A stretch of DNA of 64,000 bases from CAYNVS01 sp964400725 (GCA_964400725.1 CAYNVS010000013.1:1-64000), one strand, 5' to 3'. Shown: positions 50,296 through 59,046, counted from the first letter of the stretch. Numbers and translations are program-made. The notes: generated from the sequence alone by a model not told the origin.

Positions 50296-52146
50296 TTAAT
50301 CGCGGTAAGGCGCGCGGACGTTAGCGAAAGCGTCGTTCGCGCCGTCTTCCGCGTACGCCTTTATGTAATACTCGTCCTCAGGGTTGTATCCGCCGAAATT
50401 AAGCTCCGCCTCAAACGCGCCGTCCTTAACCTGCGCGTAAACTTCCGCGACTTTTTTATCGTTAGCAAGTTTCCAATTCTCGTTTACGGCGTCCTTGTAG
50501 GAATAATCCGGATAATCGGGAACGTCGTTCAGCTCGAAATTTATAACGCTGCGACGCACCTCAAGCGTTACGTACACGGTTCCGTTCTTTACGCTGCCAA
50601 CCGTTCCAGCGACGGCAATCTTTCCTTTGTTCACAGATCCTGAAATCCAATCGAACCACAGATCGGTCTTCGGGTATTTAACCTCGATAGAAGGATCGCC
50701 GAGCAGGTTGTACATGCTCGCATGCAGCTTAAGCAAAGGCTCGAAATCCTCCTCGGTCAGCTCCGTCTGTTTGGCTAGATTATTCATCAGTCCGCGGAAC
50801 TTGTCGTTTTTATTGAGCGACCCTTCGCGCTTCATCGTCATTACCGCCCCGCCTATCGTAGCCGGAAAAGCGTCGAACATAGCGCGCTGTATTTCGTAGG
50901 AGTAAACCGCGTTTGCGTAAGGGTGAGAATCGTCCGAGGCTCCAAGAGCGGTCAGAGGCGAATTTACGGCTTTAATCATCGCCTCTGAGAGACTGTCGTC
51001 CTTTCCTTTAAACATTCCTATTTGGCAGGCGAAAAAGAACGAAAACGGAATTTTATGCTTGACGTTTATCGCGCTCATATCCGACGCGGAGAAATCAACG
51101 TTCGTTCCATCCTTGCTCCCGTGCCCTATGAATACGTTCATCAGACTGCCCATATTGTACAGGTCGGCGACTTTTTCGGGGAAGGGAATGTAATAGTAAG
51201 GGCTCGCTGGGTTGTCCCATGCGCCTATAAGATCGAATGAATAATTCATTCGGTCGAGCGCGTTGAAAGCGAGGTACTCTATTATGCCGTCAACCTGCGC
51301 GCCGAACCCCGCCTCGCCCGCGTAAAAAGTAATTCTGCGGTTCCACAAACCGGTCTCGTAACCGGAGTCGTATTTCTTCAGTTTTTCAAGATACGCCTCT
51401 ACCTCCGCGTTCGTCCTGAACGGAAGCCTGCCTACGGCGGCTTCGGGCAGTCCGTCGCCGTCTATATCGACGTAGGAATTGTCGGTGTAGCATTCGCCGT
51501 GCGAATTGTAAAAATTCTGCGCCGGAACTTCGTTATCAACGCTCTCCCTCCCGTCGTAAGAGTCGCCGATAATCAGAAGATAAACAAGTTTGCCGGTCTG
51601 CGAATCGGATACGGCGCGCTTGACCTTCGATTTGAGCGCGGTTAAGAACTGCGCCTCTCCGGCGGTCGAGATTTCGCTCGCCTTAAAAACATCGACGTCG
51701 AAGCCAAGCCCAGATTTGTACTGCCCGTATTTTAAAGCCGACGAAATAAGGGCGTCTTGCGCCGCAATAATCAGCTTGCTTCCATCCAAATCTACCTCGG
51801 GTTCGCTTTCAGGGCGTTCCGTCTCGATTTTTTCTTCGTCGTACGGTTCGGCGTCCGGCGTTTCTTCAAAAGCGTCGTCCGACTCCGTTTCGCCGTCGTC
51901 GTCCGCTAATTCGTCAAAGATTTCCGCAAAGTCAACAGCCTCGGCTTCATCCGCCGGCTCCGCTTCGTATGCCTGTTCGTCTTCCGCGGACCGCTCGTCC
52001 TCGGCCAAAAATTCTTCGTCTCCGTTTGAAATAACGGTCGCCTCGGTGTTGGAACACGACCAGGTTGAGAGCGCGCAAAGCGTTATTGTCAATAAAATTA
52101 ACGCAAAAACGCTTAATTCGGCTAAGGCTTTTTTAATCGTCATCAT
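50296..52146 (-). CDS. C25 (gingipain-like) cysteine peptidase lipoprotein
   Basis: A 616-residue predicted lipoprotein: lipobox TWS-C (near residue 31), SNGDEE, then an acidic spacer to about residue 125. The following domain matches the caspase-fold C25 peptidases: LVYLLIIGDSYDG, AVGRLPFRTNAEVEAYLEKLKKYD, the catalytic His in FIGHGSKDG (about 342) and the catalytic Cys in FFFACQIG (about 373). A C-terminal immunoglobulin-like domain (about 500-616) follows. Gingipain relatives degrade proteins outside the cell. The start may be the first or second of two consecutive ATGs. It ends 10 bp from the converging thioredoxin gene. Confidence 0.85.
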   Translation of the reverse strand: MMTIKKALAELSVFALILLTITLCALSTWSCSNTEATVISNGDEEFLAEDERSAEDEQAYEAEPADEAEAVDFAEIFDELADDDGETESDDAFEETPDAEPYDEEKIETERPESEPEVDLDGSKLIIAAQDALISSALKYGQYKSGLGFDVDVFKASEISTAGEAQFLTALKSKVKRAVSDSQTGKLVYLLIIGDSYDGRESVDNEVPAQNFYNSHGECYTDNSYVDIDGDGLPEAAVGRLPFRTNAEVEAYLEKLKKYDSGYETGLWNRRITFYAGEAGFGAQVDGIIEYLAFNALDRMNYSFDLIGAWDNPASPYYYIPFPEKVADLYNMGSLMNVFIGHGSKDGTNVDFSASDMSAINVKHKIPFSFFFACQIGMFKGKDDSLSEAMIKAVNSPLTALGASDDSHPYANAVYSYEIQRAMFDAFPATIGGAVMTMKREGSLNKNDKFRGLMNNLAKQTELTEEDFEPLLKLHASMYNLLGDPSIEVKYPKTDLWFDWISGSVNKGKIAVAGTVGSVKNGTVYVTLEVRRSVINFELNDVPDYPDYSYKDAVNENWKLANDKKVAEVYAQVKDGAFEAELNFGGYNPEDEYYIKAYAEDGANDAFANVRAPYRD

Positions 52147-52303
52147 AAACTCGTCTAGGTTTCGCGGTCGCGTCTTCCGCGCCCGGTTTGGTTAATAATT
52201 TTGAAGTAACATTAATCGGCTCATAAATCAACGAACAAGAAAGTCGGCCTTTGTTTTTGAAAGCCGCATTTGGCGGCGTCATCGGCGTTTTATAAATAAT
52301 TAA

Positions 52304-52331
52304 TTGACTCTTTTAAGCGATAAAGTAATAT
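52304..52331 (+). promoter_or_regulatory. Candidate promoter of the ASH-repeat lipoprotein gene
   Basis: TTGACT (52304-52309), 16-bp spacer, TAATAT (52326-52331). Confidence 0.4.
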
Positions 52332-52359
52332 ATAAAAGAGTAGAAAAGAGGAGAAAAGC

Positions 52360-54384
52360 ATGAAAAAAACAAATCGTAAGTTGACGCTTTGCGCGGCCGC
52401 CGCTTTAACGCTGCTGACGCTTTTCTGTTTCGGATGCGGCTCGGACTCCAATCAAGTCGTCCACAACGGCGACGACGAAATCATAGTCGAGACCGAAACG
52501 GATAGGGAAAAAAACGAGGACGAAATAGTTGAAGAAGCTCTGCCTACAGCTATTATAGAGGCGCAGCCGACCGTTCTTAACTTCGGCGACGTCGAGGTAG
52601 GCGACGCGAAAACGCTTTCATTCAAACTTAAAAATACGGGCAACATTTCAATTTCGTTAAATTCAATCTCGTTTACGGGCGACGGTTTCGAGTATTTTAA
52701 GTCGGACTTCAAAGTCGGCAATCTATTGGACGGCTCCGATAAAGATATTAACGTAACGTACTCGCCGTCAAAGGCAGGCTATCACAGCGTTATAGCGGAA
52801 ATCGCAAACAGCAGCGACAACGATAAAAAACTAAAAATACAACTTGAAGGAAACGCGATTATTCCGGTGGTCAAAAAGCTCGGAGTTTACGGCGCGCCCA
52901 ACGGAAAAATGGACTTCGGAACCGTAAAAGTCGGAAGCGCCGGCGTTCGATCGATTAGTATGAAAAACATCGGAACCGGCGGGTCGCAGCTTGCAATCAC
53001 CGGCATTTACGTCGACGAATCCACCTGCATTCTTCCGGGCGTTTTTACCGTAAAACTAGACCAAGAAATTTCGGCGGCAAAACCGTATATCCTCAAAGAT
53101 AACGGCGTGCAATTTGACGTAGGCATTTTGTATAAGCCGTTTACAGCCACGCAGGACGAATGCTCGCTGTTCATCGACAACGACTCGGACGACGAAACAA
53201 TGCGTCATTTTGAAGTCAAGCTGACGGGGCAGGGCGCGGAAGCCGGACTCGCAACCAACCCAATGCCAATCGACTTCGGAAACGTAGTAGAAGGCGCCGA
53301 CAAGACTATCGACGTTACGCTTAAAAACAACGCGGCCGTTACCGTGCATATAAATTACGTTACGTTAAACGGCTTTCCAAACGTTGACGACTACACGGTT
53401 TTCGCAGACGGAGCGGAAAACGTTGACATGCCCCCCGATTCTACGCTGAAGTATAAAATCAGATTCAGCCCTAAATCGCAGGGAACCAACAACGGATATT
53501 TCAGGGTTGTAAGCAACCTGCAAGGCGCCTCGATACTCGATTTTCCGGTTCTCGGAAGATGCGCGGCCGGCGATTCGCTTCCGGTGGCCAAAATCAGCGA
53601 AACTTCGCACGGACCGGAGATAACTCAGCATTTGCGATACGAAAAAGGAAGAGAGCAAACCTTCTTCGGAGACGGCTCGTACGACCCTGCGGACGAAGCC
53701 GGCGGAACCCCCGAAGAGCCTCAGGCTTACCGTTGGAAATGGCTCTCGAAACCGTCGAACTCGTCGATTTCCTTCCAGCCGTCCGCGAGTTCCCAAAACG
53801 TAACGCTTGTTTTCGACGTAACCGGCGATTATAAATTCACCCTTGAAGTGAAAGACAAAGTCGGTCAGTGGTCGAGCCCCAAAATGGTATGGGTCTCGGT
53901 TTACGGAAACGACGACATTAAAATAGAAATGAGCTTCTCCGACGGATGCTCCGGCAAAATGAACGTCAACTTAGGCTGGCAGCCTCCGGGCACGGTCTTC
54001 TGCGATCAAACCAACGCGACGGGCGAGCCTCTTACATGCCCCTTCCCGCCGCGCAATGCGGAAGGAAACAATTACGGAAAAGCCGTCATGTTAAAAACAA
54101 GCTCCGGATGCTCGGACGGCGCGACGGAAATAATTACTCACACGGGTTTGGAAGTTGACGGCGCGTATCTGATAAAGGCCAGCTACCTTGAAGACTGCAC
54201 GTCTGAAATTGTAGGCATCTGCATGGGTCGCAGCGGAGCTTCGGTTACGATTAACATTTATCTGCGGAACGAATCGCTCGCCCGCTACACGCTTACGGCC
54301 AGCATCGGAGCCAAGGGAGAAGCCGCGCGCTGGCAGATTGACAGGATAAACGGCGAATTCGGCGCGCCCAAAGTCCTTCCGTAG
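52360..54384 (+). CDS. ASH (choice-of-anchor-D) lipoprotein
   Basis: A 674-residue predicted lipoprotein: lipobox CFG-C, VVHNGDDE, acidic spacer to about residue 60. Three ASH-type beta-sandwiches follow, marked by VLNFGDVEVGDAKTL, KMDFGTVKVGSAGVR and PIDFGNVVEGADKTI. A PKD-like domain (about 405-525, FDVTGDYKFTLEVKDKVG) comes next, then a Cys-containing C-terminal domain. The same ASH modules and NGDEE start occur in the 1650-residue protein at 31349-36301. The gene has a GGAGAAA site. Probably surface-exposed; ligand unknown. Confidence 0.8.
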   Translation: MKKTNRKLTLCAAAALTLLTLFCFGCGSDSNQVVHNGDDEIIVETETDREKNEDEIVEEALPTAIIEAQPTVLNFGDVEVGDAKTLSFKLKNTGNISISLNSISFTGDGFEYFKSDFKVGNLLDGSDKDINVTYSPSKAGYHSVIAEIANSSDNDKKLKIQLEGNAIIPVVKKLGVYGAPNGKMDFGTVKVGSAGVRSISMKNIGTGGSQLAITGIYVDESTCILPGVFTVKLDQEISAAKPYILKDNGVQFDVGILYKPFTATQDECSLFIDNDSDDETMRHFEVKLTGQGAEAGLATNPMPIDFGNVVEGADKTIDVTLKNNAAVTVHINYVTLNGFPNVDDYTVFADGAENVDMPPDSTLKYKIRFSPKSQGTNNGYFRVVSNLQGASILDFPVLGRCAAGDSLPVAKISETSHGPEITQHLRYEKGREQTFFGDGSYDPADEAGGTPEEPQAYRWKWLSKPSNSSISFQPSASSQNVTLVFDVTGDYKFTLEVKDKVGQWSSPKMVWVSVYGNDDIKIEMSFSDGCSGKMNVNLGWQPPGTVFCDQTNATGEPLTCPFPPRNAEGNNYGKAVMLKTSSGCSDGATEIITHTGLEVDGAYLIKASYLEDCTSEIVGICMGRSGASVTINIYLRNESLARYTLTASIGAKGEAARWQIDRINGEFGAPKVLP

Positions 54385-54459
54385 AAAATTTAAACCATTA
54401 AAGGGGTTGGCGGCAATCCCCAATAATAATCGAGAACCCTGCCGCGGCCTTGAGACGGC

Positions 54460-56337
54460 ATGAATAACCGAACCGAAGAGCGGGACGCTACAACCGCGTT
54501 TATCCCGGGGAAAAGCGAATGCGCGTTTGACTTTTGCTCGAACGCCCGCGCAAAAAGCGTTTTTTCCGCCGCCGCCGTCAGTCTTGCTCTTAAACGCGGA
54601 AGAAGAAGCGGAGCCCTTGCTTTTACCGGAAAGGGAGCCGCGCGCGAGCAGATGACGACGCCTTTGTGCGCGCTTGCGCTCAAGCTGGGCTACGCGCCAA
54701 TATCATTAGAGGCGTGCGCGCCCGAAGCTGAATTTGCGGTTCGTCTGCCTCTTTTAAAAAAAGCGGGGTTATCCTCGGTGGTCTTTTGCGTTTTAGGCGC
54801 CGACAAGCGCGCCTACGACCGCCTAGCCGGATTCGACGGGGCGTTTGAGGCTTTCAAACAAAGCGCCAAGGCGGCGCTCGCGGCGAACTTGAAGACGTCG
54901 GGGCGCTTTTACCTTACCGCGGACAATTCGCGCAAAATTAAGGAGTTCTTCAAGCTCGCTCAAACGCTTGGCTTCTCTTTCGCCGAAATAGTCTGCCCAA
55001 GCCCTTTTGCCGCGCAAACGGCCGCTCTCATTCCGTCAATCGACGCGCTTAAATCGGCGATGGACGAGCTCTTTGCGAACAAACCTAAAATTTCTTTCAG
55101 CGTAAAGCGTCTGCCCGCAAGTCTTACGCTGCTATATTCCGACAAACCGGAAGTCGCCGCGCCCGACGCCCGCGAAAGCGAAGCCGCAATTGCCGCCCTG
55201 CTGGCCGGCGGAGAAACTCCGATTTGCGCTGGAGACGAAACCTGCAAATTATGCTGGCTTGCGCCCGCATGCGAAAGCGCGCGCGGAACTAAAGCGTCAA
55301 AACCGGCCGCAAACCGCGGAGGAACCGCCAACATACTGCTTACAAGCGGCTGCCAAAACGACTGCGTCTTCTGCACGTTCAAAAACGTCGATCCGCCCGG
55401 TTCTGAATATATTCATACGTCGATGGACGAAATCGAAGCGCAGCTTGAAAAAGGCCGCAAACTGGGCGCAGACCGCGCGCTCATAGTGGGAACCGAGCCG
55501 CTCGAATACGAAAATCTTCCGACAATAATTCAAAAGGCCAAAACGGCGGGCTACGAGGAAATAGAAATACAAACACACGGCGAAAAATTCGCGTCCGCGG
55601 CTTTTTGCAAAACGATGAAAAAAGCCGGCCTGACGGGCGTCCGCATGGGAATTTACGGCCACAACGCAAAGCTTCACGACGCAGTAACGCGCGTTCCGGG
55701 GTCGTTCGAGCGGGCAGTAAAAGCGATTGACAACCTTAAAAAAACGAAAATTCCTACGCGCGTTCACATGACGATTTGCAGGCTAAATTCAAAGCATATT
55801 ATCGACGTGGAAAAATTCCTCGCTGAAAAATCGCTGCAATTAGACGAATACAAACTTGTCGCGCCGTTCACATTCGACCCCGCTCGCTGCCGGGAAGTCT
55901 CGCTTTCTTACTCGGAGGTTCTGGCCGACGCGGCAGAGCAGTATAAAAAACTCCCCGCCCGCTCCCGCCTCGCCGAAAAGCTTGCGCTGAAATTCTCGAA
56001 CACAATGATAATTCCCCACTGCGTCATTCTTCGGGCGCGAAAAAACCTTAAAACGCCTTTTACCGCGGACAAAACGAACGACGCTTCGGGCTCGCATTCG
56101 CTCGACAGGCTTCAGGCGAGCGTCGCCTACATGGACTCAAAAGGACGCGCGTCCGATAAATTTCTATCAGGCAGCAAGCACGACATTAAAACGACTATCA
56201 TTTGTCCCCGCGCCGCCGAATGCGCATTCGGCAAAGTCTGCCCCGGCATTTACCTGCTTTACGCCAAGGCGTGGGGGCTGGACGAATTCATTCCGGTTTC
56301 GGAAACGGAGTTTAGCGAGCATGACCAAGAGAGATAA
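54460..56337 (+). CDS. Radical SAM protein with N-terminal pseudo-SAM half
   Basis: A 625-residue protein with the same two-half plan as the one at 28515-30305. Residues 1-255 look like a barrel without the cluster motif, ending in CKLCWLAPAC (from 262). The true radical SAM core begins with CQNDCVFC (298, 302, 305) and includes ALIVGTEPLEYENL, IEIQTHGEKF and RMGIYGHN. The C-terminal cluster ends CAFGKVCPGIYLLYAKAWGLDEF, of the twitch/SPASM kind. No clear ribosome-binding site precedes ATG 54460. The last 17 bp overlap the next gene, so the pair is translationally coupled. The substrate is unknown; no precursor peptide is evident. Confidence 0.83.
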   Translation: MNNRTEERDATTAFIPGKSECAFDFCSNARAKSVFSAAAVSLALKRGRRSGALAFTGKGAAREQMTTPLCALALKLGYAPISLEACAPEAEFAVRLPLLKKAGLSSVVFCVLGADKRAYDRLAGFDGAFEAFKQSAKAALAANLKTSGRFYLTADNSRKIKEFFKLAQTLGFSFAEIVCPSPFAAQTAALIPSIDALKSAMDELFANKPKISFSVKRLPASLTLLYSDKPEVAAPDARESEAAIAALLAGGETPICAGDETCKLCWLAPACESARGTKASKPAANRGGTANILLTSGCQNDCVFCTFKNVDPPGSEYIHTSMDEIEAQLEKGRKLGADRALIVGTEPLEYENLPTIIQKAKTAGYEEIEIQTHGEKFASAAFCKTMKKAGLTGVRMGIYGHNAKLHDAVTRVPGSFERAVKAIDNLKKTKIPTRVHMTICRLNSKHIIDVEKFLAEKSLQLDEYKLVAPFTFDPARCREVSLSYSEVLADAAEQYKKLPARSRLAEKLALKFSNTMIIPHCVILRARKNLKTPFTADKTNDASGSHSLDRLQASVAYMDSKGRASDKFLSGSKHDIKTTIICPRAAECAFGKVCPGIYLLYAKAWGLDEFIPVSETEFSEHDQER

Positions 56338-56998
56338 AAACCCTGCGCCTGTCGTTTTGAGCGAAAAACCTCTCGACGCGAAAGCGCTCGAAGGCGCAGC
56401 CTTGGCGATCGCTCTGGTTTACGCGCATCTTCCGAAGGCTTACGACTACATGAGCGAAACTAAAGGAGGCTTCGCCTCGTTTATAAAAAACGTCGGCGCG
56501 GCCAAAAAGGCGGGCTTGCGCATAGAAGCCGTTACGCCCGCGGCGCGATCCAACTCAAACTCGCTGCAAGAAATTCCGGCTCTGCTTGCGCGTCTTAATA
56601 TTAATGTATGGCGCGTCGCTCCCGCTTCTTTTGCCTGCCGGGCGCGCGCCAAAAACAAACAGGAGCTTATTGCGCGGTTCGCGGTCGCATCCCGCCGCCT
56701 CGGACTCGCCGCGAAAACTGCTTTTGAAGCCGGAATAAACTTCGAGCTGTATTCGTGGCCGCTGTGTCTTCTTCCGGCGGGAATAAACAACGCCAAAAAC
56801 TCTTCGACGCCGCTTTCATTTTTAAAAAAAACGGAAGCCAATATTTTACCAATAACAAATGAGCCTCTTTTTTTCCCTGAAAAATGTTCGACATGCGAGC
56901 TAAAAGCGGAATGCCCCGGCTTTGAAAGCGAATACATCTCTCTTTACGGAGACGAAGAAGCCGTCCCCTTTAAAAAAGAGCAAAGCAAGCAACCTTAA
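56321..56998 (+). CDS. Radical SAM partner protein: pseudo-SAM domain with twitch-like Cys cluster
   Basis: A 225-residue protein with no CxxxCxxC motif, yet it ends in CSTCELKAECPGFESEYISLYGDE, the same terminal pattern (CxxCx5CxGx4Yx3YG) as the two radical SAM proteins in this window. The N-terminal part (EGAALAIALVYAHLPKAYDYM, KAGLRIEAVTPAAR, LINFELYSWPLCL-like strand/helix order) is compatible with a partial barrel. I infer a non-catalytic partner of the preceding enzyme, perhaps a substrate- or cluster-binding subunit. It overlaps that gene by 17 bp. It is the last gene before the dnaA upstream region. Confidence 0.6.
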   Translation: MTKRDKNPAPVVLSEKPLDAKALEGAALAIALVYAHLPKAYDYMSETKGGFASFIKNVGAAKKAGLRIEAVTPAARSNSNSLQEIPALLARLNINVWRVAPASFACRARAKNKQELIARFAVASRRLGLAAKTAFEAGINFELYSWPLCLLPAGINNAKNSSTPLSFLKKTEANILPITNEPLFFPEKCSTCELKAECPGFESEYISLYGDEEAVPFKKEQSKQP

Positions 56999-57352
56999 TA
57001 TAATTTAATTTGACTAAAATTAAATATAAAATTGCCTATTTATAAACATCGGAAGTCTAATTTCCTTAAAGATATTGACTAGTTTCGTTTACTACGCGAA
57101 AAATGCAAGAATATCCGACTAATACGCCGAGAGCCGCGCCGAGGAAATTAAGAATTGTACAAAAAACAATAAATTTGCGATATAATTTATTTTTAGCCAT
57201 TTGAGAAACCATAAGAAGTTCAAGCCGTTACGCAAAGCGCCAAAAAACGGATTAAAAAGCCTTTACGCGGGCTTGACTATTGGCCGGAAAAGTAGTCAAT
57301 TGAGCCCATGACGCTTATAATTTAAACTCGAATTTAATGTTGAGGAAAAATA
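56999..57352. other. 354-bp AT-rich region upstream of dnaA with repeated heptamers
   Basis: No gene fits here. The stretch holds TTGACTA at 57010-57016, 57075-57081 and 57273-57279, and its inverse TAGTCAA at 57293-57299, the last two forming a perfect inverted repeat with a 13-bp centre. An AT palindrome ATTTAATTT-GACTA-AAATTAAAT spans 57003-57025. I found no good match to the DnaA-box consensus TTATNCACA; TTATAAACA (57042-57050) differs at two positions. It may hold dnaA control sites or part of the replication origin. Confidence 0.5.
57316..57321 (+). promoter_or_regulatory. Candidate -10 box of the dnaA promoter
   Basis: Perfect TATAAT 32 bp before dnaA. The best -35 at 17-bp spacing is only TAGTCA, which falls on the right arm of the TTGACTA/TAGTCAA inverted repeat, so a regulator bound there could replace or block -35 contact. 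Confidence 0.35.
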
Positions 57353-58723
57353 ATGCACGGTAAATATTCCGAGCTGTGGAATACTGTTCTTTTGGGGTTG
57401 AAACGGCGCGTCTCGGAAGATAATTTCGAGCTGTGGTTTTCTTCTCTGAAATTTGCGGGAGTAGATGAAAAAAGAAAAAAACTGGTGGTCGCGGCGATTA
57501 ACAGTTTCATGCGCGACTACCTGGACGACAATTTCCGCGACATGATTGAGCGCGAGGCTCGTCCCGTCTTTCCGGGCTTGACTCTTGAAATAATAGAAAC
57601 CAAAAGGCCTTCGGTTAACGTTTTCGCATCCGTTCCGCTGGAAGCGCCCAAACCCGAACCGGGCGCGGTTAAAACCGGAAAAGCCTCGCCTAATCTTCGT
57701 TCCAACTTTACCTTCGAAAACTTCGTTGTCGGCTCCTGCAACGAAATGGCCTACGCGGCCTGCCTGAGAGTAGCCAAGAACCCCGGCGAATCCTACAACC
57801 CGCTGTTTCTCCACTCGCCAACAGGCTTCGGCAAAACGCACCTGGCGCAGGCCGTAGCTCATAAAACGCTTGAACTTAACCGCGGCGCAAACGTCGTTTA
57901 CGTTACGGCGGAAAACTTTTTGAACGAGCTTGTGCGCGCAATTCACGGCGGAAGCGTCGAGCGCTTCCACGACCGTTACCGCAATAACTGCGACTGTTTA
58001 ATCGTTGACGATCTTCAGTTCCTCGCCGGAAAAAGCTCGTCGCAGGAAGAGATATTCCATTTATTCAACTGCCTGCACACAAAGGGCAAACAGATGCTCT
58101 TTACGGCGGACGAATTTCCAGCCGAAATCCGCGATTTGGACGACAGACTGGTATCTAGGCTTAAGAGCGGCCTTGTGGTTGACATAAAACACCCTTCGCA
58201 CGAGACGCTGCGCGAAATACTATTAAGAAAAGCGGCGGCGGCGAAAATACCGTTGTCGGAGCCTATGGCCGAACACATAGTAAAAAATCTTCCGGCGAAC
58301 ACAAACATACGAGAGCTCGAAGGAATACTCATGCGGCTGGAAGCCCTTTCCAGTCTGACGGCCAAACCCGTTATAACCGCGGAACTGGCCAACGAAGCTC
58401 TTGCGCGCTTCGTTTCGGCAAAAAAAATTATTTCGCCCGACTTAATAATGCGAATTGTTTGTTTATATTTTAAAATCTCGCCCGCGGCCTTAAAAGGCAA
58501 AAGCAAAATGCAGAAAATCGTCTTCCCGCGGCAGGTTTTGATGTATCTTTTGAAACGGCACACCGAGATGAGCCTGCAGGAAATCGGCTCATTTTTAGGC
58601 GGACGAGACCATTCGACGGCGCTTCACTCGATAAACAAAATTGAAAATTTGGTTATTGAAGACGTGAAAACTCAACAACAAATCGAAGCGCTTAGGCGCC
58701 GCATCGAGAAGGAAACTAAGTAG
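57353..58723 (+). CDS. dnaA: Chromosomal replication initiator DnaA
   Basis: ATP-dependent initiator that binds and opens oriC. All four domains are present in 456 residues: domain I (WNTVLLGLKRRVSEDNFELWFSSL), a linker, the AAA+ domain III starting at NFTFENFVVGSCNEMAYAA with Walker A SPTGFGKTH (155-163), Walker B LIVDDLQFLAGK and sensor motifs DDRLVSRLKSGL, and domain IV with the DnaA signature GGRDHSTALHSINKIE. The usual GGVGLGKTH of Walker A reads SPTGFGKTH here. The start lies 32 bp after a TATAAT; the upstream GTTGAGGAAAAA serves as ribosome-binding site. Confidence 0.97.
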   Translation: MHGKYSELWNTVLLGLKRRVSEDNFELWFSSLKFAGVDEKRKKLVVAAINSFMRDYLDDNFRDMIEREARPVFPGLTLEIIETKRPSVNVFASVPLEAPKPEPGAVKTGKASPNLRSNFTFENFVVGSCNEMAYAACLRVAKNPGESYNPLFLHSPTGFGKTHLAQAVAHKTLELNRGANVVYVTAENFLNELVRAIHGGSVERFHDRYRNNCDCLIVDDLQFLAGKSSSQEEIFHLFNCLHTKGKQMLFTADEFPAEIRDLDDRLVSRLKSGLVVDIKHPSHETLREILLRKAAAAKIPLSEPMAEHIVKNLPANTNIRELEGILMRLEALSSLTAKPVITAELANEALARFVSAKKIISPDLIMRIVCLYFKISPAALKGKSKMQKIVFPRQVLMYLLKRHTEMSLQEIGSFLGGRDHSTALHSINKIENLVIEDVKTQQQIEALRRRIEKETK

Positions 58724-58939
58724 AACTTACTCGCCGCAGCTCAAAACCGTAAAATACCGAAGCGCCGCGAAAACGAGCTTGAATTGCAATAAATATATCG
58801 CCAACTTATAACAAATAAGCATTGATATGCTTCTTTTAAACCGAAAGGTTGATTTTTGTAACATATCAATATTCCTATCTTTTATATTTTTTTAATTTAA
58901 AAATTTGAAAAAAGGCGCTTTTTGGGCTATATTTTTTTT
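58724..58939. other. AT-rich intergenic region after dnaA with nested inverted repeats
   Basis: No gene seen (with the leader below, the gene-free gap is 323 bp). It becomes very AT-rich from about 58780. ATTGATATG (58821-58829) and CATATCAAT (58862-58870) are perfect 9-bp arms enclosing a small hairpin AACC-GAAA-GGTT (58839-58850); AAGCAT/ATGCTT overlaps the left arm. It could be an unwinding element of oriC, a terminator of dnaA or an operator. No consensus DnaA box is visible. Confidence 0.4.
58905..58933 (+). promoter_or_regulatory. Strong promoter of the pyrC leader
   Basis: TTGAAA (58905-58910), 17-bp spacer, TATATT (58928-58933), each 5 of 6 to consensus. Predicted transcription start at A58940. 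Confidence 0.6.
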
Positions 58940-59046
58940 AGTTGGTCGCCTAAAGAGATTGCCATCGGTTTCACTGGCTCTTTGGGCATAAAAAAGCCCC
59001 CGCATACCTCTCTAGCGGGGGCTTTATCGTATTCGAGGAGAAAATT
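58940..59046 (+). ncRNA. Structured 5' leader of pyrC (candidate regulatory RNA)
   Basis: A leader of about 107 nt with two predicted hairpins. Hairpin 1: CCTAAAGA (58949-58956) with TCTTTGGG (58979-58986), a 4-nt bulge, an inner GCCA/TGGC stem (58961-58964, 58975-58978) and a 10-nt loop TCGGTTTCAC. Hairpin 2: AAAGCCCCCGC (58993-59003) with GCGGGGGCTTT (59015-59025), a perfect 11-bp stem with loop ATACCTCTCTA. Hairpin 2 resembles a terminator, but its T-tract is short on this strand and good (T6) on the other, so it may act as attenuator or bidirectional terminator. The loop's CCTC (59007-59010) can pair with GAGG of the pyrC ribosome-binding site (59035-59038). I do not recognise a known riboswitch class. 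Confidence 0.5.

Noticed and set aside
54460..56998. Possible frameshift splitting one radical SAM gene into two
   Set aside because: The first protein already ends in its own complete terminal Cys motif and the second has another, so they are two genes that overlap by 17 bp.
58993..59025. PyrR-type binding loop (AGAGAGG on the minus strand of the hairpin)
   Set aside because: The motif is on the wrong strand for pyrC and the flanking bases do not fit the PyrR consensus.
56999..59046. Canonical DnaA boxes around dnaA
   Set aside because: Reading both gaps I saw no TTATNCACA match on either strand; the nearest have two or more mismatches.
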